NCBI RefSeq assembly: GCF_949628215.1
Contig: NC_134277.1
Span: 992,001-1,056,000 of the forward strand
Origin: Phalacrocorax aristotelis
Lineage: Eukaryota; Chordata; Aves; Suliformes; Phalacrocoracidae
Direction of reading: 5' to 3'
DNA: 64,000 bases
Shown piece after piece: positions 32,446-44,800 of this stretch. The translations under genes were made by a program, and so were the position numbers. How positions within the stretch are numbered: the stretch's first letter is position 1; the number at the start of each line of letters is the position of its first letter. The notes beneath the pieces are model-generated. The model made no database searches and was not told the DNA's origin. It worked only from the letters and a program-made list of their open reading frames with translations.

Positions 32446-33110
32446 GGACATACAGAAGCAGACATACATGACTCCCTTTAGTGCCACGGTGCTGCCTGTG
32501 CCAGGTCCCTGGGTGTCCGTGCAGGCTGTCCCCCCCAGGAGACCCTCCCCGGGGCTGCCTGGGGACACTGGTAACGTCCTTCAGCACCCCTGAAGCATGC
32601 TCTCACACAGCCTGCTGCCCCACAGGTCTTCCTACCTGCGAAACAGGCACCGCACCGGCTTTGTGTGGGCAGGAGTTCCTGTGGGACTTGTATGTCCTGG
32701 GACCCCACCCACCCTCCGGGGGCTTCCAGCCGCCTGTGGCTCCACCGGCCTGGCAGGATGTGGGTGCCCTGGCCAGGTGCAGCAAAAGCACCAAACCAGA
32801 CAGAAATGGGGAAGATCTGAGTTTCAGTCCCTCTTACTGGAAACGAAGTGGGTGGGAAGGAGAAAGTGAGGCCTGTGTCCCATCCTGTGACACTGGGGTT
32901 TTCCCCTGAAACCTCCCCAGGGTCTCAGATGTTTGTGACTTCTGCAGCCAGGGGACGTACTCCCAGTCCCATCCATGCAGCTGTGACCCACCCGTCCTGC
33001 CTCTCTGTGGCCTCCCCTGGTGCCTGACAGCCCTGGTACCTGCCTGCCGAGGCACTGCAGGGCCACGGAGCTGCAACGCTCAGTCTTGGCACAGGGAACA
33101 GCAGGGCTAG
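32446..33110. other. Intergenic, unassigned
   Basis: Unique sequence upstream of the GIMAP relic. No promoter, exon or repeat recognised. Confidence 0.4.
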
Positions 33111-33113
33111 GAG

Positions 33114-33460
33114 AGGGGACATCGGGACTTTGGACACAAGAACATCAGGACGTGGGATGTTGGGACCTGGGACACAAGGACATCAGGACATGGAGACATC
33201 AGAACATCAGGTGTCAGGGACATTGGGACCTGGGACACGAGGACATCGGGACATGGGACACAGAGACATCAGGACACCAGGTGTCAGGGACATCGGGACC
33301 TGGGACATGAGGACATTGGGACACGGGACACAGGACACGAGGACATCAGGACATGGGGACGCCAGGACACCAGGTGTCAGGGACATTGGGACCTGGGACA
33401 CAAGGACATCGGGACATGGGGACGTTGGGACACCAGGTATCAGGGACATCAGGGCCCACG
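33114..33460. repeat. Minisatellite of ggacatcagg-type units
   Basis: Tandem 9-10 base units (ggacatcag, ggacatggg, gggacacag) arranged in larger 60-90 base segments, each carrying ccaggtgtcagggacat; such segments recur near 33208, 33281, 33370 and 33432. Confidence 0.85.
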
Positions 33461-35674
33461 TACCTCAGAGACTAACAGATCCAGGGACTAAGGGATCCCA
33501 AGGATCCAGCAGCTCCAGAGATCAAGGGCCACATGGTCCCAGAGAACCAGAGACCCCCAGGATGTCAGGGGCCCCAGGACACGGGGCTGCCCCCCACAAC
33601 CGTACACAACCCAGGGTGCCGGCGCTGTGCAGGGGGGCCCTGTTCCGCCGGTTATTTTCCCTGCCGGCGTCACGGGTGCTCTGTCTGGGTTTGTGGGGCA
33701 GAGACAACCATAGGGCACCAGGATGTGCCGTCAAGGAGGCCTCGTGCCTGAAATGCCAGCGACGCGCGGTGCTCCGGGCAGCGCCAAGCATGAGAAGGGT
33801 TTCCTGCGTGCTCAGGATCGGCAGCACCCATGGTGGGGGCCGGCACTGATGGCTGAGCCCGTAGCACAGCCCAGGCTGACCGCAGCGGCCAGTGTGCCTG
33901 GCTTGAGCCCACGGAGTGGTCCCCAAGCTCGTGTGCGGCTTGTGTTGGGGGTTTCCCTGCTCCTGGCCGCTGCTTGTCCCAGTTACATCCCTCCCTTGGG
34001 ACAGTGAAGGTGCAGCACACGCTCCGCCAATCCCCGGCACAGGATCCGGCTGAGCCCTGTGGCACGGAGAGGCAGGGACGGGCCCCTGCGAGGGGTTCGC
34101 CGGGGAGGCCACCAGCGACGTGGGGCCTTCGGCAGCCTGGAGAGAGCAGAAAAGTGAGCGGGAGACAGGAGCAAACCCCGCTGTGGTGGCACAAGGCTCA
34201 AACACCCGCTCACGAGAGAAGAAACCCCAACCCAAGCCATGCCAGAGAGGAAGGAGCCGTGTGGAGCCGGGGCCTTGCAGAGCGAGGCCATGCAGCCCAC
34301 CACTCGCCGGCTGCGTGGAGCTGGTCACACCAGTGTCTGACAGCTCCGTCCTCAGCAAGGGGTGGCCTCGATGCGCCCGAGCAGTGGCTGCAGCTGATCC
34401 CCAAGCCCCCAGCCCCTGCAGAGCGGCCGCCACCGCCGTGCAATGCCCCAGCCTTCACTCAAACGTGGTTCCCAGCCTGACTGCACATTGTGAACCACAA
34501 ACGGGGACTACAACTTAGGGTTTTTTGCTAAATACGTGTTCCTGTCTTTGCATTTGCTCTCCAGGAGACCCCGGTGGGGGCAGAGCACTGGAGGGAGAGC
34601 CGGCACGGCTTCCCCAGCTCCGCTCCAAGCACCCAGCCCGGGAATGGGCTGATCTGGGGGGTGCAGGGACCTGGAGGGGCTCCTGATGCTCCACAAGCTC
34701 CCAGCGAGATGGAGACACGGGGTATTTTTTCCAAGCTTAATTCATTTAATGATACACGTTGAGGTACCTGGCATTCCACACAGCCGCGGCAAAGGAAGCG
34801 GTGGGGGGATGGGGCAGCGCGGGGGGTCCCTGTGCAGGCACCCACAGGGGTCTTCACTTCTCACCCGAGGGTACCGGAGCTCGGGGAAGCTCGTGGGCAG
34901 CGCGGTGCCAGCCAGCAACCCGCAGCCACCGGGACCGAGCCCGGCCGATGCCGAGACGGTCCTGTGCAGAGTGACACGTTTGGGGAAAAACACCCTTGGG
35001 TTTGGAAAAAATGCGTTTCTGCTGCTCCGGCTTGTTGTTACCCACACGGAGGGTCCTGCTCGGGGATGGGCAGCGCTGCCGGCGCTGCTGCCGGCGCGTG
35101 GTGATGGCCAGGGTGTCGCCAAGTGCCGTGTGTCCCCCCCGTGAGGACACTCACCTTGGATGCTTGTCCCGCAGCCCATGGCTGGCCCGCGGCGTCGCAC
35201 AAGGGGTGACACAATAGTGTGGGGAAGGGTCTGTGGGTAGGAGCCCTGGCCAAGCTCCCTCAGGATCCGGCAGCGGCCGGGATGTTGCCGTCACCAGGAG
35301 CTGGGACGGTACCACGCACCGGTCCCTGCCTGCAGCTGCTCGTGCCCAGCACAGCAGAGGAGGGTTGTTTTCCCATCCCGGCTGCGGCTCACCTCCCCCA
35401 GCCAGGCGCCGGCTCTCGGCTGCAGTCCGGCTCCGGCACATCTCCGGCACGGAGCCTTCCTGCCTGCCGGGTGCTCACGGTCCTCCCCAACCCCACACCT
35501 TCCCGGCCGGTTGCTCCTCGCCGCTGGCACCGCACCGGGACCTCTGCGCTGCCTGGGCCGGGGGTCTCTGCCTCGCTGCAGCGGGGTGCAGCCCCCCACC
35601 TCGCCGCAGTCCCTTCTCTGTGCCAGAGCTGCCGCCGCCGGTGGGGAAGCAGTCTCCACCCTCGAGCTTTGTGT
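33461..35674. other. Intergenic, unassigned
   Basis: Unique GC-rich DNA downstream of the seven-finger gene. Frames on both strands lack recognisable domains. A plus-strand ttcatttaatg at 34742 is a possible minus-strand ATTAAA, but no gene attaches to it. Confidence 0.4.
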
Positions 35675-35691
35675 TTTATTTTATTTTTATT
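35675..35691 (-). terminator. Three overlapping polyadenylation signals of the seven-finger gene
   Basis: Plus-strand ttttattttatttttatt gives AATAAA three times on the minus strand, about 860 bases beyond the stop codon of the gene at 36.5 kb. Confidence 0.7.
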
Positions 35692-36013
35692 TCACATGGT
35701 TTCTGTGCCGGCGGGGGCTCTCGGCGCAGCCGGGGCGAGCCGCTGCCTCCTCCTCTTCGCGCCCCTCTCCCTGGCAGCGTGGCGATACGGCTCCTTCCCT
35801 GCGAAACACGACGTGTGGCCGGCGGCTGCTGAGATCCGGCTCCGCGCTGGCATTCGCAGCCATCATTCCCTGGGCGAGCAAGCACAGCAGAGGTTACGCC
35901 GCGCCGGCACCCGGCACACCGGCCACGTGGGGAAGGCGAGGGGGTTCACTGCGCCAGACCGCAGCCGCGCCGGGCAGGGCAGGGGGATGCATGGGGCCGC
36001 CCTGGGAAAAACT

Positions 36014-36040
36014 CCCTCCTCCTCCTCCTCCTCCTCCTCC
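36014..36040. repeat. (CTC)n microsatellite in the 3' UTR of the seven-finger gene
   Basis: About nine uninterrupted CTC/TCC triplets. Confidence 0.9.
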
Positions 36041-36543
36041 ATGGTCTCTTGCCCTGGCCCAGGGGGTTTAAGCTGTGGCACGAGGCTGTGCCGCAGCGGA
36101 ATGGCAGGGCCCGAGGCTCCCAGCGCTGGTGGGACTGGCCTCGTGACCGTCAGGAGAAAAACCCCAGCAGAAGGATGAGGGGCGGGAGGCGGGTGAGGAG
36201 CAGAGGAGCACGGCCGGGGGGGATCCCAGGGCAAGCCAGGGCTGCTGGCACCCCGTCACGCTGGGCACGGCTGTGTGCCGTGAGCGGGTGTGCCAGCAGC
36301 TCCCCACGCTGTGCTGACGGGGCCGTCCCGTGCCCCAAAACCCTGGGGAAGAGTCTGGTGACCCCCCAGCTCCCCCGGGGACAGGATTCCCCATCACAGG
36401 AGGGAGCGCGAGTGGGGCGCCGGGTGCTCCCGCAGCACCCTGGGAGGGAACTGGCTGCGGGGGCAACACGGGCATTGCCAGGACCGGTGGCTGCGGGGAG
36501 GCCGGCACGGGCAGGGGGTGCCAAGGCGCGAGGGGGTGGGGTC

Positions 36544-37335
36544 TCACGTGAGAGCGGCCTCGGCCCCGTGGTGGGCGCGCTGGTGCGCGGTGAGGTTGAC
36601 CTTCTGGGCAAAGCTCTCGCCGCACTGGGTGCAGGCGAAGGGGGTGTCGCCGGCGTGGGTGCGCCGGTGGATCTTCAGGGAACCCTTTTGGCTGAAGGTT
36701 TTGCCGCAGTCGGGGCAGGCGAAGGGCCGCTCCCCACCGTGGCTGCGCTGGTGCGTGGCCAGGCTGCTCCGGCAGCTGAAGCCCTTCCCGCACTGGGCGC
36801 AGGCGAAGGCGCTGCCGGTCGCCTCATTTGGCTCCGGTGAGCGGCTGCCGCCGGGCCGGACCTCGGCGGCGGTGCCGGGCCGGTCCTCGGCGTGGGTGCG
36901 CTGGTGGTTGAGGAGGAAGCGCTGCTCGCGGAAGCGCTTCCCGCAGCGCTGGCAGGAGAAGGGCTTCTCGCCGCTGTGGATGCGCTGGTGGGTGAGCAGG
37001 TTCTGCTTGAGGCTGAAGCTCTTCTGGCAGACGCCGCACTGGTAGGGACGCTCCCCGGTGTGGATGCGCTGGTGGATGATGAGGTTGTGCTTGAGGCTGA
37101 AGGCTTTGCCGCACTCGGCGCAGATGAAGGCGCGTTCCCCGGCGTGGTGCTTCTGGTGCCGGGCGAGGCTGGGCTGCTGGCCGAAGCATTCCCCGCAGAG
37201 GATGCACTTAAACTCCTTCTCCGCCTCCTCGTCTGCCTGGCTGTGGATCACCAGCGCCTTCTCATCCCCCAGGCCCTCCTCGCCGCCCGGGAAGGCGAAG
37301 GGGTTCTCGCCCGTGGGCGAAGCCAGCTCCGTCAT
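36544..37335 (-). CDS. Seven-finger C2H2 zinc-finger protein (positional ZNF775 candidate)
   Basis: Probable DNA-binding nuclear protein. From the ATG in GGGGCCCATGA (37333-37335) to TGA 36544-36546 the frame is 263 residues and intact. It has an acidic start (NPFAFPGGEEGLGDEKALV), then fingers 1-4 in tandem (beginning CILCGECF, CAECGKAF, CGVCQKSF, CQRCGKRF), a linker of about 30 residues, and fingers 5-7 ([24 protein letters not shown]), most joined by TGERP-like linkers. No KRAB or SCAN is seen. An acceptor CGCCCCCCAG/GG at 37370 suggests a 5' exon in the CpG island to the right, which may add N-terminal residues. Its place between a GIMAP relic and the next finger gene matches human ZNF775, but sequence orthology is not shown. 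Confidence 0.82.
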   Translation of the reverse strand: MTELASPTGENPFAFPGGEEGLGDEKALVIHSQADEEAEKEFKCILCGECFGQQPSLARHQKHHAGERAFICAECGKAFSLKHNLIIHQRIHTGERPYQCGVCQKSFSLKQNLLTHQRIHSGEKPFSCQRCGKRFREQRFLLNHQRTHAEDRPGTAAEVRPGGSRSPEPNEATGSAFACAQCGKGFSCRSSLATHQRSHGGERPFACPDCGKTFSQKGSLKIHRRTHAGDTPFACTQCGESFAQKVNLTAHQRAHHGAEAALT

Positions 37336-37369
37336 GGGCCCCGCTGCCAGGCTCAGGGCACCCGCATCC

Positions 37370-38085
37370 CTGGGGGGCGCAGATGGGGAGGGCTGCAGCT
37401 CCGGCACCAGCCCCGGCACCAGCCCCCGCACCTCCGGAACCGCTCAGACCGCGACCCCGCCGGCCCCCACCGACACCCTTGGGTGCTCCCACCCCGCCGT
37501 GCCCGTGTCCTCCCGCCCGCGGACCGGCATCGGGGTCTCCCCCGAGGGGGCCGGCGTGGGGACCCCCGAGGAGGACGGTGGCGGGGTTCGGCCTCAGCCA
37601 CCGGGGATGCGGGTGCGTGGCCGGCCCCGGTGCCCCGGGGCTGTCGGGGGGCAGCTGCCACCGCCGCCGGTGCTCGGGGGGAGGGTCGGGGGGGGCTTGT
37701 CCGGCGGGAGCAGGGCCGGGGCTGCGGGAGGGGGGGGACACCGGGGACCCGCCGCTGCGGCCCCGGGGAGGGAGCCGGGCTGCGCCGCAGTGCGCCGGGC
37801 CGAGCCTAGCTGAGCCCAGCCCAGCCCAGCCGGGCCGAGCCAAGCTAAGCCCAGCCCAGCCCAGCCGGGGCCATCCGGGGTGCGGGGGTGGGTTGCGGGG
37901 GAGTGGGTTCCCCGTCCCCGCTTCCCCCTCCCCGGGGCTCCCCGTCCCCCGGTGCTGACCTGCCCGAGCCGCCGCCGCTGCCGCCGCGCTGCGCCGCGTC
38001 CCGCTGGCCCCGCCCGGTCCCGCCCGCCCGGTGACGCACCGGAGCCCGCCCGCGCCCGTCACCCCGGCCTTGAGGCGGCTGCGCC
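37370..38085 (-). promoter_or_regulatory. CpG island, likely promoter/5' exon of the seven-finger gene
   Basis: Very high CpG density upstream of the coding exon, with GCCGCCGCTGCCGCCGC and gggcggg-type boxes near 37970-38030 and agcccagccc direct repeats at 37805-37865. A first non-coding exon probably lies here; its ends cannot be fixed by eye. Confidence 0.5.
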
Positions 38086-38094
38086 CGGGGAGCC

Positions 38095-38400
38095 CGGAGG
38101 GGCTGCATCCCCCCACGGGCAGCATCCCCCGCCGGCAGCATCCCACCCCCGGCTCCATCGCCCCCCCGGCTGTATCCCCTCCCCCCCCGGGCAGCATCTC
38201 CCCCCGGGCTGCATCACACCCACCCCCGCGGGTATCACCCCTCCCCCCAGCGGCATCTCCCCCCCCCCCCGCAGGCAACATCCCCCCACGGGCAGCACCT
38301 CCCCACGGGCAGCATACCCTCTCCCCCGCGGGCAGCATCGCCCCACGGGCAGCGCCTCCCCCGCGGGCAGCATCCCCCCCCCCCCACGTGCTGCATCCCA
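38095..38400. repeat. GC-rich tandem repeat (gcagcatccccccacggg units)
   Basis: Imperfect units of about 20-28 bases built on gggcagcatcccccc and ggctgcatcaccccc. It gives meaningless His/Pro/Gly-rich frames. Confidence 0.75.
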
Positions 38401-40064
38401 CCCCAGCATCTCCCCCAAACCAGCAGGATCCCCCCAAAACGGCCCCAATTGCCTCACACCAGAGGAAGGAGCCCGGGGTCCCAAACTGGGATCCCACAGC
38501 GAGGGGTCCCACACCGTGGCCGCGGCACCGCCGTCGGCACGTGAGCGGCTGCGTGGCCCTGGCGTGGCCGGTGCGTGTTGGCCCCCGGAGGATCACTCCC
38601 CCGCGCTGGCCAGGCTCCCTGGGCGCGCATGGCCGTGGCACCCTTGGCCGACACGCGGCGTGGCCGTCGCGGCTGGCGCCGGGGCAAGGACACCCCGGCG
38701 GTGCTGAGTCACCCCGGCCTGTGTGGGAGCAGCGGCTCCTCCTGGAGCGGGACGGCCTTGTGTGTGCCGGGCATGGCCGAACACCCTGTGCCGGCAGTGG
38801 GTGCCCACCCGCCGGACACCCCCGGGCGCACCGGGGCGCGTTTTAGTTGCGGCACAGATGTGGCAGTGACCCCGGCACAAAGCCACCGCTCCCCGAGCTG
38901 CCCCTGCCGAGCCATGGGCTGGCTGCGACCACGGTGGGTGCTGCGGTGCGGAGCCCACCACGCAGAGCCCGGCACCCCACCTGCAGCACTGGGAATCGTG
39001 GCCGGGCACCCGGGGCCATGCAGTGCCTGGCTGGGGGGCCATGCTGCCCCCGAGCTCCTGCTGCCGATGAGGTGCTTCTGCCCGTTGCGGTCCCATGGCA
39101 CCCCCGGCTGCCGTAGTGGGGCAGCCGGCACCGCCAGGAGCTCGTGTGTGCCACAAGCATCTCCAGGCCGTAACCAACCCTGGCACCGCGCAGACGCTGG
39201 TGTCCTGGGGAGGCTCAGCGGCTGCAGAGCGCCTTGGAGGGCTCCGGGCCCGGCACCGGGGCATGGCCAGGGACGGCCCCGGGCACCCGCCAGCCCTGCT
39301 CGGCGCGGCAGCTCTCTGCAGGCTGCAGCTTGCCGGCGCTCGGCTGGGATGCCCGTCGGCACAGATTGCTATCGCTTCGTTGCCCAGACCTGCCGTGCCA
39401 GGGCCGGCGATGCCAAGACGCCGTCCACGCCTTCCCGGAGCCTCTGCCGCCGTCCCAGGGCCAGGGTTTTGCTTGCTGACCCCCGAGCCGGCTCATCCAG
39501 TGGCAAGGGCCGTGCCAAGGGAAGGACCTGAGCTCCAGCCTGGGGGTGGCCGGGATTCTCCGGCTTTGCTGACCATCCCACAGAGGTTTTTGTTACGAGG
39601 TGGGAAATCAGGGGTGCTTCCGCAAGCAGCTTTGCCAGCGGCACGGCCCGACATTAAACTGCGACGCGAGAAAAGCGAAGCGGACGCAGGGACAAACAAC
39701 CGGCGCAGCGGCTCCTCCGGGACCACGTCCACAGCGCCCTGTGACGCCGTCCCCCTCTGCGAGAGCTCCGGCTGCCGCGGCCGGCCCTGGCACACAGGCC
39801 AAGCCACAGCGCGGTGCCACACCAACCCACGGGCGCTGAGACGCTGCCGGCTCGGCCAGGGAAGGAGGCGCAGGGCCCGGCGATGTGGCTGCAGCCCTGA
39901 AGGTCAGGAAAAGCTCAAGACTGAGCAAGAAATTCACCTGCCTTCACCTGAGCCTAAGCTCAGGCCTGGATTTAAGCTTAAGGGAGACCCCACTGCCCCA
40001 GGCTGGGCTCATGGCCCTGACGCTTCCCAGGAGAGAGGAGCCATGAGCCTGCTGTGAGAAAGCT
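38401..40064. other. Intergenic, unassigned
   Basis: Unique GC-rich DNA between the CpG island of the seven-finger gene and the 3' end of the multi-finger gene. Long open frames on both strands reflect composition, not coding signal. Confidence 0.4.
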
Positions 40065-40070
40065 TTTATT
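40065..40070 (-). terminator. Polyadenylation signal AATAAA of the multi-finger gene
   Basis: AATAAA on the minus strand (plus tttatt) within gcttttattttaaataac. It implies a 3' UTR of about 1.8 kb from the stop codon at 41868. Confidence 0.65.
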
Positions 40071-41867
40071 TTAAATAACCTCAAAAAAATAGAATTGCAA
40101 GGACCTGAAATGCTGCTGGAGCGGGAGGGGAGGGGAGGGGGGCGGTGCATCAGCCCCGGGGGCAGCAGGTTAGGGGGGACAGGGTCGGATGCCCACCCCA
40201 GCCTGCCAGACTTCGGGTGCTGGGACCCCTATGCCCTCGCCCCGCTGAAGCTCCAGCTGTCACCGTCCCGGCGTCCCCTCGGCTGGTGACAAACCCTCTC
40301 CTTGCCTACACCCCTTTGGCTACACCCCAAAACACACAGGCGGCGGCGAGCGGCGCGGCACTGAGCTGGGCTCCGGTAACGCCGTCCCTCGTGCTTTCAA
40401 GGAAGGTTTTTGTTCGAGGGGGGCAGCTGCGAGGCTCCACGGCCGAGCACGGTGTGACCCGGCTGCGGGGCTGAGGAGCAGGCAGCTGAGGGGGCGTGGG
40501 GTGGGACGAGGGGTTCCCCCAGACGCAGCAGGCGAGATTCGCTTCCCCTTTCGGGTAAAGCCCGCTTCGAAGCGAGAACAGCTTTCAGGCGCGCGGTTCC
40601 CATTTCTAAAGCCCCGACACCCCCTCCCCGAACACCCGACGAACGGGCTCTGCTGCACCGACGGGGAAGCGGAGATGGCAGGCAAGCCCCGGCAAGCAAC
40701 CGGCACCTCTGCCGGAGCACCGCGCTGGCAGGGAAACGGGCAGACACCACCACCACCACGAGCTATCGCGCTGGCTCCGGCAGCCTACGGCCGCTCCTGC
40801 TCCCCCGGCGTGTCTGGGTTATCTATGCAGAGGTTAATTGAGTACCAGAAAGAGCTGCTAGTCAGAAAGATTATCCACAGAGCAAGTAGAGAAGCACAAG
40901 CTACACCCCCCCTTCCCCACCCCCCTGCCACCCTGCGCGGCCCCTCCGGGCCCGGAGAGGCTGTTCCCGCCTCCCTTTGGGAAGCGGAGGCGAGCCTAGA
41001 AGCTTCCAGGCCCTTTTCCCGGCAGTTTCCCGTTTTCCCGGTGCTCGCCCCGCACCCCCAAGGAACTCGTGGACCGGATCCTGCGGCGTTGGCCGGGGAG
41101 CCTCGGCAGGAGGTCACCGGCGAGGCGAGAAGGGCCCTGGCACCTCTCCGCGGCTCTCCCGGCCTCCCGCGGCTCGCTCCTGCGCCCGGCGAAGCTGCTC
41201 CTCCTGCTCCCAGGCCGGCGGGCGGCCAACGGTGCGTCTCGGCTCTGCATCCCGAACGCGTCCCTGTGGAATGACGGCCAGTCCAGAAGAGAAGGACAGA
41301 GGGTTCTGGGAGAAGCTCTGGGCCCGCGGAGGCCCCCCGCTGCCCCACGGCTGCCTCCGGGTCCGCGCATCACCCAGCCGAGCCCAGCGGCAGGAGCGGG
41401 CAGAGGTGCTGCCGCCGGGCCCTGCCGCAGGCACGGAAGCGGTTTTTAAGCCGAGAGATCCCGCATCCCGAGCTCCTCCCGCTCCCCACGGTCCGTGCGG
41501 CTGCAGCAGGAGCCAACGCTGCGGATCCCGGGTCCCGCGGCCGCCCCTCAGCTCCATCCCCTCCATCGGTTTGGTACGTCGGCGAGGCAGAAAGGCTCAC
41601 CCAGCGCCTCCGAGCCCGCCTCCGGCTTCGCCCCGTCCGATGCACGCTTCTGGGGGGGCCTCATGTTCCCAAAAGCACTGCGGTTCTGCCGAGTCCCCGC
41701 CGACACGAGCCCCGACTCACGGCTCTCCCTCGGCACTGTCCTCCTCTGGCCGGCCGTCGGCCCCCAGCGCGAGCCGCCGCCTCGTTCTGTTTGGTGTCTT
41801 TTAGTGCAAGAGCGATGAGGTGCGGTCCCTCGCCGCGGAGGCAGGCTTTCGGCAGCCCGCGCGGGCG

Positions 41868-44800
41868 TTACAAGCAGCTGGGGCACGGCGAGGGCTTCTC
41901 TTCGCCGTGCGCTCTCTCAGGCACTCTCAGGACTCGCTTCTCCTCAAAGCTTCTGCCGCAGCCGCCGTACTTGCACCAGAGCTCGGCTCGGCAGTCGGGC
42001 TGGGGCTTCAGGAGCAGCTGCCGCTGGCTCAGGCAGTCGGCGCAGCAGCACTGCAGCGGCGGGTTCGGGGGCTTCGGGCTCAAGCCTTCCCCCGCCTCGG
42101 CGCACTTGCAGGGGCACTGCCCGCCGGGGCCCTCCTGCGGGTGGTGGGACCCCGGCACGAGGTGGTGGTCGTCCTGCATCAGCTGCAGGAGGATGTCTGC
42201 CGCCCCCGAGGGGCTCTCGGGTCTGTTGGGGGGCTGCGCTCCCGCCCGAAGCTCCTCCCGAGCCAGCGATCCGTGAGTGGCTCCGTGGGAGCAGGGGGGC
42301 AGCAGCACGCCGGGGCCGTCGGAGCCTTTTCCCAGGGGAGCGTCGCCGGCCTCCGGCTCTTCCTGGTGCGCCGGGCAGGTCCCCTCGCAGCAGGAGGGCG
42401 GGATGCCACCGGCGTGCGTCCTGCGGTGCCGGAGGAGGTGAGCCTTCTGGCTGAAGCCCTTCCCGCACTCGGCGCAGCGGAACGGTCGCTCGCCGGTGTG
42501 GGTCCTCTGGTGAACGGCCAGATTCACCTTCTGCCGGAATCGCTTCCCGCACTCGGCGCAGGCGTGCGGCCGCTCGCCGGCGTGGCCCTGCCGGTGCAGC
42601 TGCAGCTCGCCGTGCTCCTCGAAGGTCTCCCCGCAGAGTGAGCAGGGGTAGGGGCTGCCGGGGTGGGGCTGGAGGCCGGCGGCCGGGCCCGGCTCGCCCT
42701 GGGGTCTCTCCGCCGCGTGCACTCGCTGGTGGACCCGCAGGGAAAGCTTGCTCTTGAAGCGCTTGGGACACTCCAGGCAGCTGAAGGGCTGCCTGCCCGT
42801 GTGGGTCTTCTGGTGGGCGATGAGGTTGGGCTTCTGGGCGAAGCGCTTGCCGCACTGGGTGCAGGCGAAGGGGCGCTCCCCGGTGTGCGTGCGGTAGTGG
42901 GTCACCAGGTTCCCCTTCTGGTTGAAGCGGCGGCCGCAGACGCCGCAGGTGAAGGGGCGCTCGCCGGTGTGGATGCGCTGGTGGGTCACCAGGTTGGTTT
43001 TCAGGCTGAACCTCTTCCCGCAGACGTCGCAGCGGTAGGGCCCCCTGCCCCGGTGGTTTTGCCGGTGTTTTACCAAACGCTCGTACTGGGCGAAGCTTCT
43101 CCCGCACTCGGGGCACACCCAGGCCCTCCCTTCCGCCTGCTTCTCCTGCGGGGTGGATTTGGGGGACAGCTCGTCGCTGGAGCTCTTCTCGTGCTCGGGG
43201 CACGGGTAGGACTTCTGCCCGACGTGGGTCTTCTGGTGAGCCACGAGGGAGAGCCAGAGGCCGAAGCTGTTGCCGCACTGGTTGCAGATGAAGGGTTTCT
43301 CCGCCCCGGGGGTCTGGGGAGCCGGGGCGGTCGCGTCCCCGAGGACAGGCTGCACCCCCAGGTGCCCCAGGAGGTGCGGGCCGTGGGCGAAGGCTGCCGC
43401 GCAGCCCCCGGGAGCGTCGGCAGCCGGACCGTGCTGCGGCCGGAGGAGAGTCACCTTCTGGCAAAACCCCTCCCCGCACTGGATGCAGGGGAAGGTTTGC
43501 TCGCCCAGCGGGGCTGGCTGGTGCGGCAGGAGCGGCTCCTTCGGGGGAAAGCTCTTCTCCGCGCACGAGTAGAGCTCTTGGCCCTCGGGGAGCTTCTGAA
43601 TGGGCAGCGACGCCATGGGGCTGAAGGCGGGGTCTGGCTCGGGACCCCCGGGCTGGAGCAGGGTGGGCGCAGCAGCCCCGAAGGGCAGGCCGGTGGCCGG
43701 GCTGCGGCCCGGGCAGCGCCGCTGGCGCGGGGCGTGAGTCTTCTGGTGGGCTTTGAGGGAGACTTTGTCCTTGAAGCACTTCTGGCACTGCCCGCAGGGG
43801 TAGGGACGGAGGTCGGTGTGGGTGCTCTGGTGCGTCACCAGGTTGGTTTTCTGGGTGAAGCGCTTGCCGCACTGGGTGCAGGCGAAGGGGCGCTCCCCGG
43901 TGTGCACGCGGTAGTGCGTCACCAGGTTGGTCTTCTGGTTGAAGCTCCGGCCGCAGAGGAAGCAGGTGAAGGGGCGCTCGCCGGTGTGGATGCGCCGGTG
44001 GGTGATGAGGTTGGGCTTCTGCCTGAAGCTCTTCCCGCACTCGGGGCAGACGAAGGGGGTGTCCTCCTGGTAACTCCTCTGCTGGGATCGCAGCTTCGGC
44101 TTGCCGGCCGCGCCGTCCTCCTGCTCGCCCCCCGCCAGCACCTTCTCCCCGGCGGCGTGGATGCGCTGGTGGGCCAGGAGGTTGGCTTTCTGGCTGAAGC
44201 GCTTGCCGCACTGGGCGCAGGGGAAGGGGCGCTCCCCGGTGTGCACGCGGCGGTGGGTCAGCAGGTTGGGCCGCTGGCTGAAGCTCTTCCCGCAGTCCCC
44301 GCACCGGTAGGGTTTCTCTCCGGTGTGGATCCTCTCGTGCGTGATGAGGCTTTGCTTCTGGCGGAAACCTTTCCCGCACTGGGCGCAGCGGAAAGGGCCG
44401 GCGCCGAGCTGCGGCACCCAGCAGGCCACCCGCGTGGAGAGCGGGCCAAGGCCGGCGGCGCCGTCTCTCTCCACGCCCGCCCGCTCCGGCGCACGCTGCC
44501 CGCCGTGAAACCAGCGGCCGGAGCTGCTGGCGGCCGCGGGATACAGCTCCAGGGCGCCGGCAGCTGCCCCGGGTTTCTCCTCAGGCTGCTCGACTTTATT
44601 CACCCGACCGGGCTCAACTGGATATCAAAGAGATTCAAGATGTTAATTTCAGTGTCTTTTGCAGAATCACGGAATATCTCAAAGTGCAAGGGACCCACGA
44701 GCAGCACCGAGCCCAGCCCCCCGCCCCTCGCGGGACCACCTCAGACTGAATCACTGAGGGTTTGACACACCCTAAAGAACCAGCGGGATCGAAACCCCGC

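Noticed and set aside
33130-33849. 239-codon plus frame at 33 kb
   Set aside because: It starts inside the ggacatcag minisatellite and has no domain.
42663-44765. 700-codon plus-strand frame over the finger array
   Set aside because: Mirror frame of the minus-strand C2H2 repeat; the plus translation has no domain.
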